A stretch of 64,000 nucleotides of DNA from Clostridia bacterium (GTDB lineage Bacteria > Bacillota > Clostridia > Christensenellales > Aristaeellaceae). A program made the translations under genes and the position numbers. The notes under the pieces are model-generated. The model had not been told where the DNA came from. It made no database searches and was given only the letters and a program-made list of their open reading frames with translations. The first letter of the stretch is position 1, and the number at the start of each line of letters is the position of its first letter. The stretch lies in NCBI GenBank assembly GCA_017547805.1, contig JAFYOR010000028.1, forward strand, positions 102,789 through 166,788, in the 5' to 3' direction. Shown in pieces: positions 8,347 to 17,372 of the stretch.

Positions 8347-8484
8347 ATGTCTTCCAAGGAAGCCCGCGCCGCGAAGGCCGCGAAGAAGAAGAATCTCTAT
8401 CGCATCATCGCCGGCGTCGCCTGCGCCGCTCTGCTGCTGACGGCCATCCTGCCGTACATCATCTCCGGCATGTACAGCTGGTAA
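8347..8484 (+). CDS. Small single-pass membrane protein (45 residues)
   Basis: A short gene with a strong GGAGGG ribosome site eight bases before the ATG, its own extended -10 promoter and its own terminator. The product begins with a highly basic Ala/Lys segment (SSKEARAAKAAKKKN) and ends in one hydrophobic helix (IIAGVACAALLLTAILPYII). Function is unknown; the basic cytosolic face plus one helix could bind nucleic acid, lipids or a membrane partner. Confidence 0.75.
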   Translation: MSSKEARAAKAAKKKNLYRIIAGVACAALLLTAILPYIISGMYSW

Positions 8485-8500
8485 CTTTTTAAGCGAAATT

Positions 8501-8532
8501 CGCCGCTCCCTGAAGGGAGCGGCGTTTTCTTA
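8501..8532 (+). terminator. Terminator of the 45-residue protein gene
   Basis: Perfect 10-bp stem CGCCGCTCCC / GGGAGCGGCG with a TGAA loop (8501-8524), followed by TTTTCTTATT. Confidence 0.9.
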
Positions 8533-8590
8533 TTATGGAAATGTCGGTCAGGCTGTTTCTGACACGGCCATGACTTGAATGATTCAGCGC

Positions 8591-10384
8591 TCAGATCTGT
8601 CCGTCCTTTTGGTCCTTGGGCAGAATCTCTGCCGCGCTCACCTTGAGCTGATCGATCAGACGGCGGATTTCTCTGGCCTGCAGCTCTTCAATCTCTTCGG
8701 GTTTCGTCTTGTGCACCATCTTCTTGAGCGCGGCGATATCGTCCTTGATCTGCTTCTTTTTGTCCTTATCCAGTTCCTTGTGCTCGCCAAGCGCCTTCTC
8801 CGCCGCGAAGATCAGCCATTCGCCCTCGTTGCGGGTTTCCATGGCCGACCTGCGCATTCTGTCCTGCGCCTCGTAACGTTTTGCGTCTTCCGTTGCCCGG
8901 CGGATTTCCTCCTCGCTCATGTTGCTTGTGGAAGAAATCGTAATCTCCTGCTGATTGCCCGTGCCAAGATCCTTCGCCGATACCTTCACAATGCCGTTGT
9001 GGTCGATTGTGAACGTCACCTCAATCTGCGGAACGCCGGCCATCGCACGGCGGATGCCCTTCAGGCGGAAATTGCCCAGCAGCTTATTATCGCGCGCAAA
9101 ATGGCGTTCTCCCTGCAGCACTTTGATGTCCACGGCCGTCTGGAACGGCGCTGCGGTCGTAAAAATCTGGCTGACACGCGCCGGAATCGTCGTATTGCGG
9201 TCGATGAGCTTCGTCGCCACGCCGCCGACGGTTTCAATGGACAGCGAAAGCGGCGTCACATCCAGAAGCAGGATGTCCTGCGCCTTGGAGGAGAGCACCA
9301 TGCTGCTGCCCGGGCTGCCGGCGGAAAGCTTGCCGGCCATCAGCGCCGCGCCGAGCGCAACGCATTCATCCGGGTTCATCGCCCTGCTGGGCGTCTTCCC
9401 GGTCAGCCGCCTGACCATCTCCTGCACGGCGGGCATGCGCGTGCTGCCGCCAACCAGAATCACCTGATTGAGCTCATTCATGCTCATGCCGGAGTCGGTC
9501 ATCACCTGATTGACCGGACCGGCCGTACGCTCCACAAGGTCGCGCGTCATTCCCTCAAACTGGGCGCGCGTCAAGGTGATATCCATGTGGTGCGGACCGT
9601 CCTTGTCCTGCGTGAGGAAGGGCAGCATCACCTGCGCGCTCATCTGAGAGGAAAGCTCGCGCTTGGCCTTTTCCGCCGCCTCCCTTACGCGTAGCATCGC
9701 CGCAGGATCGCGCGTCAGGTCAACTTTCTCCGTTTTTCTGAACTCCGCAACCAAATGCCCCGTCAGCCGTTCGTCAAAATCGTCTCCGCCAAGATGGTTA
9801 TCACCGCTGGTGGCAACCACCTCGATCACCGTGTCGTCAATCTCAATGAGCGACACATCAAACGTGCCGCCGCCAAGATCGTACACGAGAATCTTCTGAC
9901 TCTGTCCGTGGTCAAGGCCATACGCGAACGCTGCCGCCGTCGGCTCGTTGATGATACGAAGCACGTCAAGGCCCGCGATGCGTCCCGCGTCCTTCGTTGC
10001 CTGACGCTGTGCATCGCTGAAATACGCCGGAACGGTGATGACCGCCTGCGAAACCGTTTCGCCGAGGTAGGCTTCGGCGTCGCGGCGAAGCTTCTGCAGG
10101 ATCATCGCGGAGATTTCCTGCGGCGCATACGCCTTGCCATCGATTTTCGCGCGGGTATCGTTACCCATTTCACGCTTGATGGAAAGGATCGTACGGCCAG
10201 CATTAACCGCCTGCTGCCTGCGCGCCGCCTCGCCGACAACACGCTCGCCATTCTTTGTGAAGCCCACCACGGAAGGCGTCGTACGCCCGCCCTCCGAATT
10301 GGGGATGATAACCGGCTCGCCGTTTTCAATCACAGCGACACAGCTGTTGGTCGTGCCCAGATCAATACCGATAACCTTGCCCAT
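8591..10384 (-). CDS. dnaK: Hsp70 chaperone, DnaK family
   Basis: A 597-residue Hsp70 with ATPase-domain signatures [13 protein letters not shown] (residue 6 on), [12 protein letters not shown] (near 170) and [11 protein letters not shown] (near 310), and the substrate-binding domain with [17 protein letters not shown] (near 367) and the [10 protein letters not shown] beta-region. The start at 10384 has GGAGG seven bases upstream; upstream in-frame codons are not needed. No grpE, dnaJ, hrcA or CIRCE element is nearby, and the C-terminus ends KDGQI rather than in an acidic EEVD/EED-like tail, so this may be a second, specialised DnaK. Confidence 0.93.
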   Translation of the reverse strand: MGKVIGIDLGTTNSCVAVIENGEPVIIPNSEGGRTTPSVVGFTKNGERVVGEAARRQQAVNAGRTILSIKREMGNDTRAKIDGKAYAPQEISAMILQKLRRDAEAYLGETVSQAVITVPAYFSDAQRQATKDAGRIAGLDVLRIINEPTAAAFAYGLDHGQSQKILVYDLGGGTFDVSLIEIDDTVIEVVATSGDNHLGGDDFDERLTGHLVAEFRKTEKVDLTRDPAAMLRVREAAEKAKRELSSQMSAQVMLPFLTQDKDGPHHMDITLTRAQFEGMTRDLVERTAGPVNQVMTDSGMSMNELNQVILVGGSTRMPAVQEMVRRLTGKTPSRAMNPDECVALGAALMAGKLSAGSPGSSMVLSSKAQDILLLDVTPLSLSIETVGGVATKLIDRNTTIPARVSQIFTTAAPFQTAVDIKVLQGERHFARDNKLLGNFRLKGIRRAMAGVPQIEVTFTIDHNGIVKVSAKDLGTGNQQEITISSTSNMSEEEIRRATEDAKRYEAQDRMRRSAMETRNEGEWLIFAAEKALGEHKELDKDKKKQIKDDIAALKKMVHKTKPEEIEELQAREIRRLIDQLKVSAAEILPKDQKDGQI

Positions 10385-10424
10385 ATTAACCTCCGGGAGG
10401 ATTCTTTCAATCTTTGTCACGACT

Positions 10425-10453
10425 ATTGTACCCGCAGACCCGCGCGAAAGCAA
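10425..10453 (-). promoter_or_regulatory. Promoter of dnaK
   Basis: Minus strand: TTGCTT (10448-10453), 17-base spacer, TACAAT (10425-10430), about 40 bases before the ATG. Confidence 0.6.
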
Positions 10454-10574
10454 GGGCGCAATTGTGAAAAAGCCGGTAAGGTCAATGCAAATCCGCCCAC
10501 CTGATATACATTCGCCCCTTTTTCCGCTGTCATGATCCGCATCTTACGGAAAATTACCGGTTTATCCTTTTTTG

Positions 10575-10601
10575 TGAAATCATTCCCCGGTTTCTTTCGT
10601 C
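10575..10601 (+). promoter_or_regulatory. Candidate ECF-type autoregulatory promoter
   Basis: TGAAAT (10575-10580), 17 bases, CGTC (10598-10601) resembles the TGAAAC-N16/17-CGT promoters used by ECF sigma factors of Bacillota. It lies 27 bases ahead of the ECF sigma gene start. Confidence 0.4.
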
Positions 10602-10628
10602 TTGCAATCAGGGAGGTGAACGGCCTTT

Positions 10629-11135
10629 ATGCCATCCTATACACAAGAGGAACGTGAGCAGGCGCTGATCCGGCTCATGCAGACCTATGGCGACAGCGTC
10701 AAGCGCTTGTGCTGTATGTATCTGCGTGAACTGGGTGCCGCCGAAGATGCCGCGCAGGATACATTCATCAAAGCGTTTTCACATATCGACGCGCTGCTTG
10801 CAGGCGACGTGCGCAACGAGAAAGCCTGGATCATGCGCATCGCCATCAACACCTGCAAGGATCTGCTGCGTTCTTCCTGGCTGCGCCGTTTTGATCGCCG
10901 CCGTTCCATCGATGAATTGCCCCTCTCCGCGCTGCCCGACCACGAGGATAATCTGGCGCTGATGCAGGCCGTCTGCGCGCTGCCGCCCAACCTCAAAGAG
11001 CTTGTGCTGCTGCATTATTATCAGGATTTCAACCTACGCACCTGCGCACATATTCTGGGCATCTCCTCCGCAACCGCAAGCCGCAGGCTGCAGCAGGCCC
11101 AGCAGAAACTCAGACATGAATTGGAAAGGAGCTGA
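10629..11135 (+). CDS. ECF-family RNA polymerase sigma factor
   Basis: A 168-residue group 4 sigma factor. Region 2 is visible as YGDSVKRLCCMYLRELGAAEDAAQDTFIKAF (residues about 20-50) and KAWIMRIAINTCKDLLRSSWLR (about 67-90); region 4 as LPPNLKELVLLHYYQDFNLRTCAHILG followed by the recognition helix SSATASRRLQQAQQKLRHEL. A GGAGGTGA ribosome site precedes the ATG. Five bases separate it from a membrane protein gene that is probably its regulator, the usual sigma/anti-sigma arrangement. Confidence 0.92.
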   Translation: MPSYTQEEREQALIRLMQTYGDSVKRLCCMYLRELGAAEDAAQDTFIKAFSHIDALLAGDVRNEKAWIMRIAINTCKDLLRSSWLRRFDRRRSIDELPLSALPDHEDNLALMQAVCALPPNLKELVLLHYYQDFNLRTCAHILGISSATASRRLQQAQQKLRHELERS

Positions 11136-11140
11136 TTTTC

Positions 11141-12244
11141 ATGAACCGACGTCTTTCGTCCTCCCTCCCGCATGGACAGAAAACCGGGAAGAACAGCTTC
11201 CTTACGCCGAATGATGACAGTCTGCGCATCCGTCAGTCCATCGAGGAAAGCCTGTATACCGTGCGCTTTAACGCCCATGATATGCACGCCGTCATGCGTG
11301 CAGTCAAGACCGGCAGAAAAGCTGCCCCATCCAGAAAAAAACGCCGGATGATCCGGGCAGATCTCGTCTTTACCCTGTCTTTCATGATCATGATCGCCCT
11401 GCCGCTGACCCTTTACGTCATCCGCTCAAAGGAAAACCTGACGACAATCGTTTTAAACAACAATCCTGTGACCGTCTCGCCGCAGCCGGCATCACAGCTC
11501 AGCAGCAATACCACCCATGCCGGACAGGGCGTCGAGCCGACAGCTCAGCCCGAGCATGAGCAGCTGACCAGCGCTTCCCCCGATCTTGCCCACAGCGAAG
11601 CGGTGCGCATCGCACGCGAGTGCTTTGAAACGCAATGCGACACCACAATCTTCACGTTCGAAGAATACACCGTCACAACCACATATAACGATCAAAGAGA
11701 TCAATATGCCGTTTCCCTTGAAAGCATCTACGACAACGGCTGCAGCTTCACGGTGATTCTTTCCGGTGAAACCGGCAGCGTTATTCAGTATTCCTCGCCC
11801 AAGCTGGCCACCGTTCCCACGCGTATCAATAACGACTCCCCCGAAATTGGCGCATGGTTTGATCAGCATGGCAAACTCCTGATCACATGGCCGCAGGATG
11901 TTCAGGCGGAATTCTCCCGCCGTTATCAGGGCGCGACAATCCGCGCTGCGAAAGGCGGTGAACTCACCGCAGAGGCCGCCATCGCCACCGTGCGCGTGCC
12001 CATCGAAAGCAATGCGCCGGGGGTATTCAGCGCTTACTACTGCGCGCTGTATTCCGAACGCGCTTCCGGCAGCGCACGAGCTGCTTATCAGGTATACTGC
12101 TATGCGCAGGAAATCACCGACATCCTGCCGGATGAAGAACCCCTTGTGGTTACCCTGGACGCACAAACGGGCGCTATCCTTTCTTACTCCGGCAATCTTC
12201 CTGAAAGCGATCTGGATCTTGCAGCAGTCTTTCACATGAGGTAA
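11141..12244 (+). CDS. Single-pass membrane protein, probable anti-sigma partner of the ECF factor
   Basis: A 367-residue protein with an N-terminal cytosolic part (about 1-70, basic), one transmembrane segment (DLVFTLSFMIMIALPLTLYVI, about 74-95) and a long extracytoplasmic part with a Ser/Thr/Gln-rich stalk and two PepSY-like repeats (for example EAVRIARECFETQ...FTVILSGETGSVIQYSS, and PLVVTLDAQTGAILSYSG near the end). Topology and position right after the ECF gene suggest a membrane anti-sigma or signal receptor, but no ZAS zinc anti-sigma motif is present, so the role is inferred from context only. Confidence 0.7.
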   Translation: MNRRLSSSLPHGQKTGKNSFLTPNDDSLRIRQSIEESLYTVRFNAHDMHAVMRAVKTGRKAAPSRKKRRMIRADLVFTLSFMIMIALPLTLYVIRSKENLTTIVLNNNPVTVSPQPASQLSSNTTHAGQGVEPTAQPEHEQLTSASPDLAHSEAVRIARECFETQCDTTIFTFEEYTVTTTYNDQRDQYAVSLESIYDNGCSFTVILSGETGSVIQYSSPKLATVPTRINNDSPEIGAWFDQHGKLLITWPQDVQAEFSRRYQGATIRAAKGGELTAEAAIATVRVPIESNAPGVFSAYYCALYSERASGSARAAYQVYCYAQEITDILPDEEPLVVTLDAQTGAILSYSGNLPESDLDLAAVFHMR

Positions 12245-12248
12245 ATAC

Positions 12249-12277
12249 TTGCATGCCTTCGCGTCCGGCGGTATAAT
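12249..12277 (+). promoter_or_regulatory. Promoter of the 76-residue protein gene
   Basis: TTGCAT (12249-12254), 17 bases, TATAAT (12272-12277), 33 bases before the ATG. Confidence 0.75.
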
Positions 12278-12310
12278 AGACAACAACGCACACAGCGAAG
12301 GAGCATCCTC

Positions 12311-12541
12311 ATGAACAGTATTCTCATCAAAGACACGACCCGCGAGCAGCGCGAAGCGATTGTTTCCGAATCCCTCGGCTATATGGAATCCGCCTGCGAC
12401 GGCGCCAATGCCGGCATCGCTGAAATGTATCAGGACTACATCGACGGCAAGCGCGAATTGCGGGAAATCAACGCTGAATACCGTGCGCGCTATGTTTCGC
12501 CTGATCGCCGCCCACCGCGAGCCGGCTGCGGCATGGGCTGA
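12311..12541 (+). CDS. Conserved small protein of unknown function (76 residues)
   Basis: Starts MNSILIKDTTREQREAIV, contains CDGANAGIAEMYQDYIDGKRELREIN and ends in a Cys-containing basic tail. From memory, similar small Clostridia proteins (ILIKDTT...YQxYIDGxxEL) are often mislabelled as a purine biosynthesis protein; nothing in the sequence supports PurH activity. It has its own promoter (TTGCAT-17-TATAAT), a GAAGGAG ribosome site and a bidirectional terminator, so it is an independent small gene. Confidence 0.75.
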   Translation: MNSILIKDTTREQREAIVSESLGYMESACDGANAGIAEMYQDYIDGKRELREINAEYRARYVSPDRRPPRAGCGMG

Positions 12542-12552
12542 TCCAGAAATGA

Positions 12553-12594
12553 CGAAAAAACGGAAGCAGACCAATGGTCTGCTTCCGTTTTTTG
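12553..12594. terminator. Bidirectional terminator
   Basis: Perfect 13-bp stem (12560-12572 with 12576-12588) with an AAT loop, flanked by six A on the left and a T-run on the right, placed between convergent genes. Confidence 0.95.
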
Positions 12595-12596
12595 TG

Positions 12597-13739
12597 TCAG
12601 AAGCTGTCGGGTTCTGGAATATACACCGGCAGCGGGAACCAGTTTTCCGGGATTTCAGCTTGAATCTTCGGCGCTGCAAAGCGGTTGTAGCCAAAGATCA
12701 GCTGGTGGAAATCGATCTGCGACAGCGTATCGTGCGGCGCTTCTTCCGTCTTCCTGACGGTGATTTCCCCGCCGCTGACGCGGAATTCATACGCGCCGTT
12801 TCCCTCCCAGCCCAGAACAACGCGTCCATCAGAAAGCGGATGCATCGTGTTTTGCAGCTTCATGTATGCCGGAAGAACGGTTTCCGGCTTGAGCACGCGG
12901 AGCATGATGCTCGGATTGAGGGAAAAGCTCTCGCAGATCGGCGCAAGCAATCCGCCCAGTACGCTGTCATACGGCGCGGCAGATAGATGAAGATTCTTAA
13001 CCTGTCTTTGCTCCACCCACGCCTTAATCGCCGGCAGAATCAGCGCTGCTTCTTCAAGGACAATCTCGCCGATGGTCTGCCCATCCGCCGTCGCACTGAT
13101 ATAGCCGACCGGCTTATCCGCGCGGAGAATCATCCACGCGTCGCGTCGATAGCTCTTCAGGGTTGCGATGAAGTTATCCTCTCTCCGCGCACCGGCAACA
13201 ACCTGCCTGTCGTACAGGCAAAGCATCGCCGGAACATCCTCCTGCGCCATCGTGCGGAAGGAAATATCCCCGGCATCCGTATCCGCCAGCGCATGGCGTA
13301 CGTTCGCGCGGCTGATGGAATAGACATATCCCGCACCGCCGGTTTCAAAACCGCTGCGCTGATAGCGTTGACGCTGGCCGCCCAGCACCATCAGATCAAG
13401 CCCGAGTTCATACCCGCGCTCAATCTGCTTGCGCATCAGCGTGCCCATCGTCCCCTGACCGCGCACACGGGGATGCACCGCCATAGAACCCAGATATCCT
13501 ACGCGCAGCACAGTATCGCAAACGCGCAGCGGGAACACGTACATGCCGAGGCATCCCCCAATGCGTCCGTCCTCCTCCTCAGCGATCACATGCATATCGT
13601 CGATGCGATGCTCTTTGCCATAAACCTTTGGAAGCATTTCCTCAAAATTATGGGGCGTGCGAAGCATGGAAAAGATCATGTTGATATGATCGATCAACCC
13701 TTCCATGTCGCTTGACTGTGACAAACGATAACGAATCAT
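12597..13739 (-). CDS. GNAT N-acetyltransferase with C-terminal SCP2-like domain (Eis-like)
   Basis: A 380-residue protein. The first GNAT fold contains the acetyl-CoA loop VHPRVRGQGTMGTLM (Q/RxxGxG/A, about residues 85-99) and LMVLGGQRQRYQRSGFE, typical of Eis/YkgP-type multi-domain acetyltransferases; a second degenerate GNAT unit follows, and the last ~100 residues resemble a sterol-carrier (SCP2) domain (GRVVLGWEGNGAYEFRVSGGEITV). Substrate unknown. Start at 13739 chosen for AGAGGA seven bases upstream; an ATGA overlap with the kinase gene at 13760 is an alternative. It is the second gene after the GlcNAc-kinase-like gene, so an amino-sugar link is possible. Confidence 0.85.
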   Translation of the reverse strand: MIRYRLSQSSDMEGLIDHINMIFSMLRTPHNFEEMLPKVYGKEHRIDDMHVIAEEEDGRIGGCLGMYVFPLRVCDTVLRVGYLGSMAVHPRVRGQGTMGTLMRKQIERGYELGLDLMVLGGQRQRYQRSGFETGGAGYVYSISRANVRHALADTDAGDISFRTMAQEDVPAMLCLYDRQVVAGARREDNFIATLKSYRRDAWMILRADKPVGYISATADGQTIGEIVLEEAALILPAIKAWVEQRQVKNLHLSAAPYDSVLGGLLAPICESFSLNPSIMLRVLKPETVLPAYMKLQNTMHPLSDGRVVLGWEGNGAYEFRVSGGEITVRKTEEAPHDTLSQIDFHQLIFGYNRFAAPKIQAEIPENWFPLPVYIPEPDSF

Positions 13740-13756
13740 ACCCTGTTCCTCTTTTC

Positions 13757-14692
13757 TCATTCACCTGCGCGATAACGTTCAATCGCCCAGCGCACCGCAC
13801 CCTGCGCCGCATCAATCGGCGCAATCACAATAGATGCATTCGGAAATGCCTCGCTCAGCAAATCCGTAAGCAGCCTGCGCTGATACGTTCCCTTGAGAAT
13901 CGTGCTTCCCCACAAACCGATGGAAAACGCATCCTGCGGATCATAGCTCAGCGCGCCCGCAAGTTCCTGCAGCAGATCGAAATTCCCCTGTGCAGCGCGC
14001 TTAAGAATGGCGCACGCACACGCATCGCCCTGTTCGGCGGATGCATTCACCAGCGCTCCAAGCCTCGGCGTTGGATGCGGCGGTCCAAACATCGCCATGC
14101 CGAACTCCATCATTTCCTTCGCTGTAGAAACCCCCGTCACGCTTCGGATCGCCTCCATCATGGGCGTTTTGGGGCGCACACCATCCAGAAAACGCGTGTA
14201 CTCATGCATCGCCCACGCATCCACAAATCGTCCGGATCCCTCTTCGCCCATCACGCTCAATGGCCAGCCGCCCACGCGCCGGGTTTCTCCGGATGCATTT
14301 CTGCCAAAGGCAATGCTTCCCGTTCCCGCTACGAGCAGCAATCCTACGCCGCCAGTTGCGGTATAGTGCGCCAGTTCTGCATCGTTTACGCAGTATACCG
14401 GACAGGCAAAACCGCAAAGCCCTGTGTATAGATCATGCAGCAGCTGCTGATCCTCCTCGCTGTCGCACCCGGTAGAGCCGCTGAGCATGTAGACACAATC
14501 TTCTCTTTTTCCGCCAAACTGGGCAAGGCATCTGTCGATGCTTTCATCGATCAGGCGCTTTACCTCATCGAGCGACTGCATGTAATGATTGGCCGCCTGC
14601 CCCTCATCCATGCCAAGCAGGTTTCCATCGAGATCCGCCGCGCGCACCAGATACTTGGTTCCGCCGCTGTCCATCCCCAATACATACTCCAT
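13757..14692 (-). CDS. BadF/BadG/BcrA-type ATPase, probable N-acetylglucosamine kinase
   Basis: A 311-residue ASKHA-fold protein. Phosphate-1 motif MDSGGTKYLVR (about 7-17), adenosine/phosphate-2 region LLLVAGTGSIAFGRN (about 117-131), and VGGWPLSVMGEEGSGRFVD (about 138-156), characteristic of eukaryotic-type GlcNAc kinases and their bacterial relatives, are all present. It would phosphorylate GlcNAc (or MurNAc/glucosamine) to the 6-phosphate. The context of solute importer, NagZ and MurQ-like genes supports amino-sugar salvage. An AGGGGGAGC ribosome site lies ahead of the ATG. Confidence 0.85.
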   Translation of the reverse strand: MEYVLGMDSGGTKYLVRAADLDGNLLGMDEGQAANHYMQSLDEVKRLIDESIDRCLAQFGGKREDCVYMLSGSTGCDSEEDQQLLHDLYTGLCGFACPVYCVNDAELAHYTATGGVGLLLVAGTGSIAFGRNASGETRRVGGWPLSVMGEEGSGRFVDAWAMHEYTRFLDGVRPKTPMMEAIRSVTGVSTAKEMMEFGMAMFGPPHPTPRLGALVNASAEQGDACACAILKRAAQGNFDLLQELAGALSYDPQDAFSIGLWGSTILKGTYQRRLLTDLLSEAFPNASIVIAPIDAAQGAVRWAIERYRAGE

Positions 14693-14760
14693 ATAGCTCC
14701 CCCATTATATACGTTTTTCGCTTGCGACGCTCTACCGTTCATTGTCAAAGCGAGATTCAG

Positions 14761-14796
14761 AAAAGGGCTGCTGCCTTTCAGCAGCAGCCCCAAAGG
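14761..14796 (-). terminator. Terminator of the ABC importer operon
   Basis: Minus strand GGGCTGCTGC / GCAGCAGCCC stem with a TGAAAG loop followed by TTTTC, 40-odd bases past the solute-binding protein gene. Confidence 0.85.
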
Positions 14797-14832
14797 GTTT
14801 ATTCCGTTTGCAGATTGCTTTATGGTCTCAAA

Positions 14833-16296
14833 TTACTTCGCGGCCATGAAAGCGTCGAGCTGAGCCTGGATCTCAGCGATGACCTCGTTCAGGCCAACGG
14901 CTTCGAGCTCTTCGCGCAGCTGCGGGAGGACTTCGGCCGGATCAGAAGTACCGGTCTGCAGTTCGTAGATGTACTGCTCCCAGATGTTCTTCATCGCGAG
15001 GCACTGGTCAGCAACCGGCTCGATGTTCGGCAGGAAGCCCAGAGCGGAAGAGGTGATCGCTTCAGCGGAGTAGCGCTCAACGAGCTCGGTCCACTGATTC
15101 GGGTTGGCCGGAACAGCCTCAAAAGCGGAAGCTTCGACCGGGCCCAGAGCGTAGGAACCCTGACCATAAGCGCTCAGGCTCATGTTGGTGTTGCCCAGAT
15201 CGGTGCGCTGCACGACGCCATCAGCAACGACTTCGTAGTGCTTGCCTTCGATGCCGTAACGAGCGATGGTGCGGTACTCCGGATCGGAGTTCATCAGGTT
15301 GATGGCCTTGATGGCCTCTTCCGGATAGTTGGTGTAGGAAGAAACGGCGGTGATGGAACCGATCAGACCGTCGGTGGTCAGATACGGACCGTCGAAGCGA
15401 GAGATGAAGATTTCGTTCTGGCAAGCGTTGGCCCAAACGGTCTCAGCGCCGAACCAGCCCTGACCGGACTGGACGATACCAGCGATGGAGCGCGGCATGG
15501 ACTCGGTAACGGCGGCGTCAGCGTTGATGTAGCCCTTCTCGTACCAGTCATGCAGGGTCTCGACGTACTTAACAAACTTCGGGATATCCAGAGCGGACTT
15601 AACCTTCAGTTCATCCTCGGTGCCCTTCAGATCCCAGTCGAGGCCGAGCCAGTATTCAAAGGTGATCCAGTCGGCGATGCCGTTGGTCCAGGAAGTGGTG
15701 CCGGCCTTGGAGATCTTCAGCGGGACCTCGCCCGGGTGGAGCTCAACGTACTTGGCCATGTATTCGCCCATCTCAGCGAAGCCGATGTGCTGCGCTTCGT
15801 AGGACTTGAGATCCATGCCCAGCTCGTCACGGAAGAACGCGGAGTCGAGAATCCAGAAAACCTCGATGCCGTAGTCCTTAACGTGCGGGAAGCCGTAGAT
15901 CGCGTCGCCCTGAGTAACGCCGGCCCAGAGGTTATCCGGGGTCAGCGCCTTGGCATCAGCCAGCAGATCCATGTACGGAGCGATGTCCAGGAACATGCCG
16001 TTGGCCAGGTTGGTGGCATAGTCATTGTACCAGCCGCAGGTGAAGGCAAGGTCAAAGTACTCGCCGGACTGAACGGCCAGGTTGATCTGGTCAAAGTTCT
16101 TGTATTCGTAGTCGATTTCAACGCCGATCTTCTCGATGGAGATCTCGTTGAGCTTGTCTTCAACTTCCTGCCAATCCACGGGGCCGTCACCGGACGTAAA
16201 GAGCCACCAGGTCAGCTTCACAGGTTCTTCGGCAGACGCGATGCCCATGGCCATGAGCATAACGAGAGCCAGCACGATAGCGAGCAGTTTCTTCAT
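14833..16296 (-). CDS. ABC transporter extracellular solute-binding protein (family 1, LplA/YtcQ-like)
   Basis: A 487-residue secreted receptor. A signal peptide (MKKLLAIVLALVMLMAMGIASA, cleavage about A22/E23) lacks a lipobox cysteine, unusual for a Gram-positive binding protein, which would leave it unanchored unless held by the permeases. The mature part starts PVKLTWWLFTSGDG, the typical first strand of carbohydrate-binding family 1 receptors, and contains repeated Trp/Tyr residues suited to sugar stacking. It is the last gene of the importer operon. No ATPase gene is present; such CUT1 systems often share MsmX-like ATPases encoded elsewhere. The ligand is inferred to be a cell-wall or complex-glycan sugar from the neighbours. 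Confidence 0.92.
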   Translation of the reverse strand: MKKLLAIVLALVMLMAMGIASAEEPVKLTWWLFTSGDGPVDWQEVEDKLNEISIEKIGVEIDYEYKNFDQINLAVQSGEYFDLAFTCGWYNDYATNLANGMFLDIAPYMDLLADAKALTPDNLWAGVTQGDAIYGFPHVKDYGIEVFWILDSAFFRDELGMDLKSYEAQHIGFAEMGEYMAKYVELHPGEVPLKISKAGTTSWTNGIADWITFEYWLGLDWDLKGTEDELKVKSALDIPKFVKYVETLHDWYEKGYINADAAVTESMPRSIAGIVQSGQGWFGAETVWANACQNEIFISRFDGPYLTTDGLIGSITAVSSYTNYPEEAIKAINLMNSDPEYRTIARYGIEGKHYEVVADGVVQRTDLGNTNMSLSAYGQGSYALGPVEASAFEAVPANPNQWTELVERYSAEAITSSALGFLPNIEPVADQCLAMKNIWEQYIYELQTGTSDPAEVLPQLREELEAVGLNEVIAEIQAQLDAFMAAK

Positions 16297-16381
16297 AAGG
16301 GGTACCTCCTAGTTTATTTTTGCAAACGGTCAGGTATTTTCGTCCCTGTTGCCGTTTAAGCCAAGGTAAAGCGTTTGTCCA

Positions 16382-17356
16382 TCAGCCCTTGACAGCGCCG
16401 ACCGTCAGGCCGGAGATGTAGTACTTCTGGAAGAAGGGATAAGAGAACATGATCGGCACAACCGCGATAACGACGATCGCCATTCGCATGGTCTCGCTGG
16501 GCAGATCCTGCGCATCCGCGCCGACGTAGTTGGCGTTGTTGATCAGGAATTGAATCTTCTGTTCGATGGAAACCAGAACGAACTGCAGCGGGAAGAGATC
16601 CGAGCGGCTGGTAGAGAGATAGATGCTGGCGTTGTACCACTCGTTCCAGTACGCAAACGTCAGGAACAGCGCGATGGTCGCAATCGCCGGCAGACAGATC
16701 GGAAGCACGAGCTGAACAAAGATGCGCAGCTGGCTGGCGCCGTCGATCTTGCCCGATTCAATCATTTCATCCGGCACGGTCGTCGTAAAGAACGTACGCA
16801 TGATGATGATGTTGAACGTCGTGCAGCAGATCGGCAGGATCAGAGCCCAGTAGGTATCCTTCAGGTGCATGACCTGCGTATTGACCACGTAGGACGCGAG
16901 CGTACCGCCGCGGAAAAGCATCGGGATGAAGATGAACCACGTGAAGAAGTTGCGGAACTTGTAGCTCTTTCTGGAGAGCGCGTAGCCCATGGTCGCCGTC
17001 AAAATGACGCCAAGGCAAGTGCCCACCACCGTGATGCCGATAGAATTCAGAATCGAACGACCGACCAGCTCACGCATGTTCCACACATACTGGTAAGACG
17101 CAACGGAGAACTGCTTCGGGAAGAAGCTGTAACCGTAGAGACCAATGGATTTTTCCGCCGTGAAGGAAATGATGATAACGAAGAGCACCGGAAGCACGCA
17201 GATTGCCGCGATGAAGATGAACAGTGCGGAATACATTGCGTTGGCAAGCGGGGAAACACGGTTAAAACGAATCATTCCGTCAGAAACGTTCGATACGTTT
17301 TTCTTGGCATCCAGCTCATTGTAAGCGTCCGCTTCCTTTTTCTTGAAGATAGCCAT
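16382..17356 (-). CDS. ABC transporter permease, CUT1 class (YtcP/MalG-like)
   Basis: A 324-residue inner-membrane permease with six predicted spans. The ATPase-coupling EAA loop is visible as ESGKIDGASQLRIFVQLVLPICLPAIAT (about residues 209-236). The C-terminus KYYISGLTVGAVKG is the usual end of LplC/YtcP-type permeases. It sits between the partner permease and the binding protein, all in one orientation with short gaps. Confidence 0.95.
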   Translation of the reverse strand: MAIFKKKEADAYNELDAKKNVSNVSDGMIRFNRVSPLANAMYSALFIFIAAICVLPVLFVIIISFTAEKSIGLYGYSFFPKQFSVASYQYVWNMRELVGRSILNSIGITVVGTCLGVILTATMGYALSRKSYKFRNFFTWFIFIPMLFRGGTLASYVVNTQVMHLKDTYWALILPICCTTFNIIIMRTFFTTTVPDEMIESGKIDGASQLRIFVQLVLPICLPAIATIALFLTFAYWNEWYNASIYLSTSRSDLFPLQFVLVSIEQKIQFLINNANYVGADAQDLPSETMRMAIVVIAVVPIMFSYPFFQKYYISGLTVGAVKG

Positions 17357-17372
17357 CGTATTTCCTCCCTTC

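Noticed and set aside
12311-12541. Annotation of the 76-residue protein as PurH
   Set aside because: PurH is a ~500-residue bifunctional enzyme; no AICAR transformylase or IMP cyclohydrolase motif exists in this small protein.
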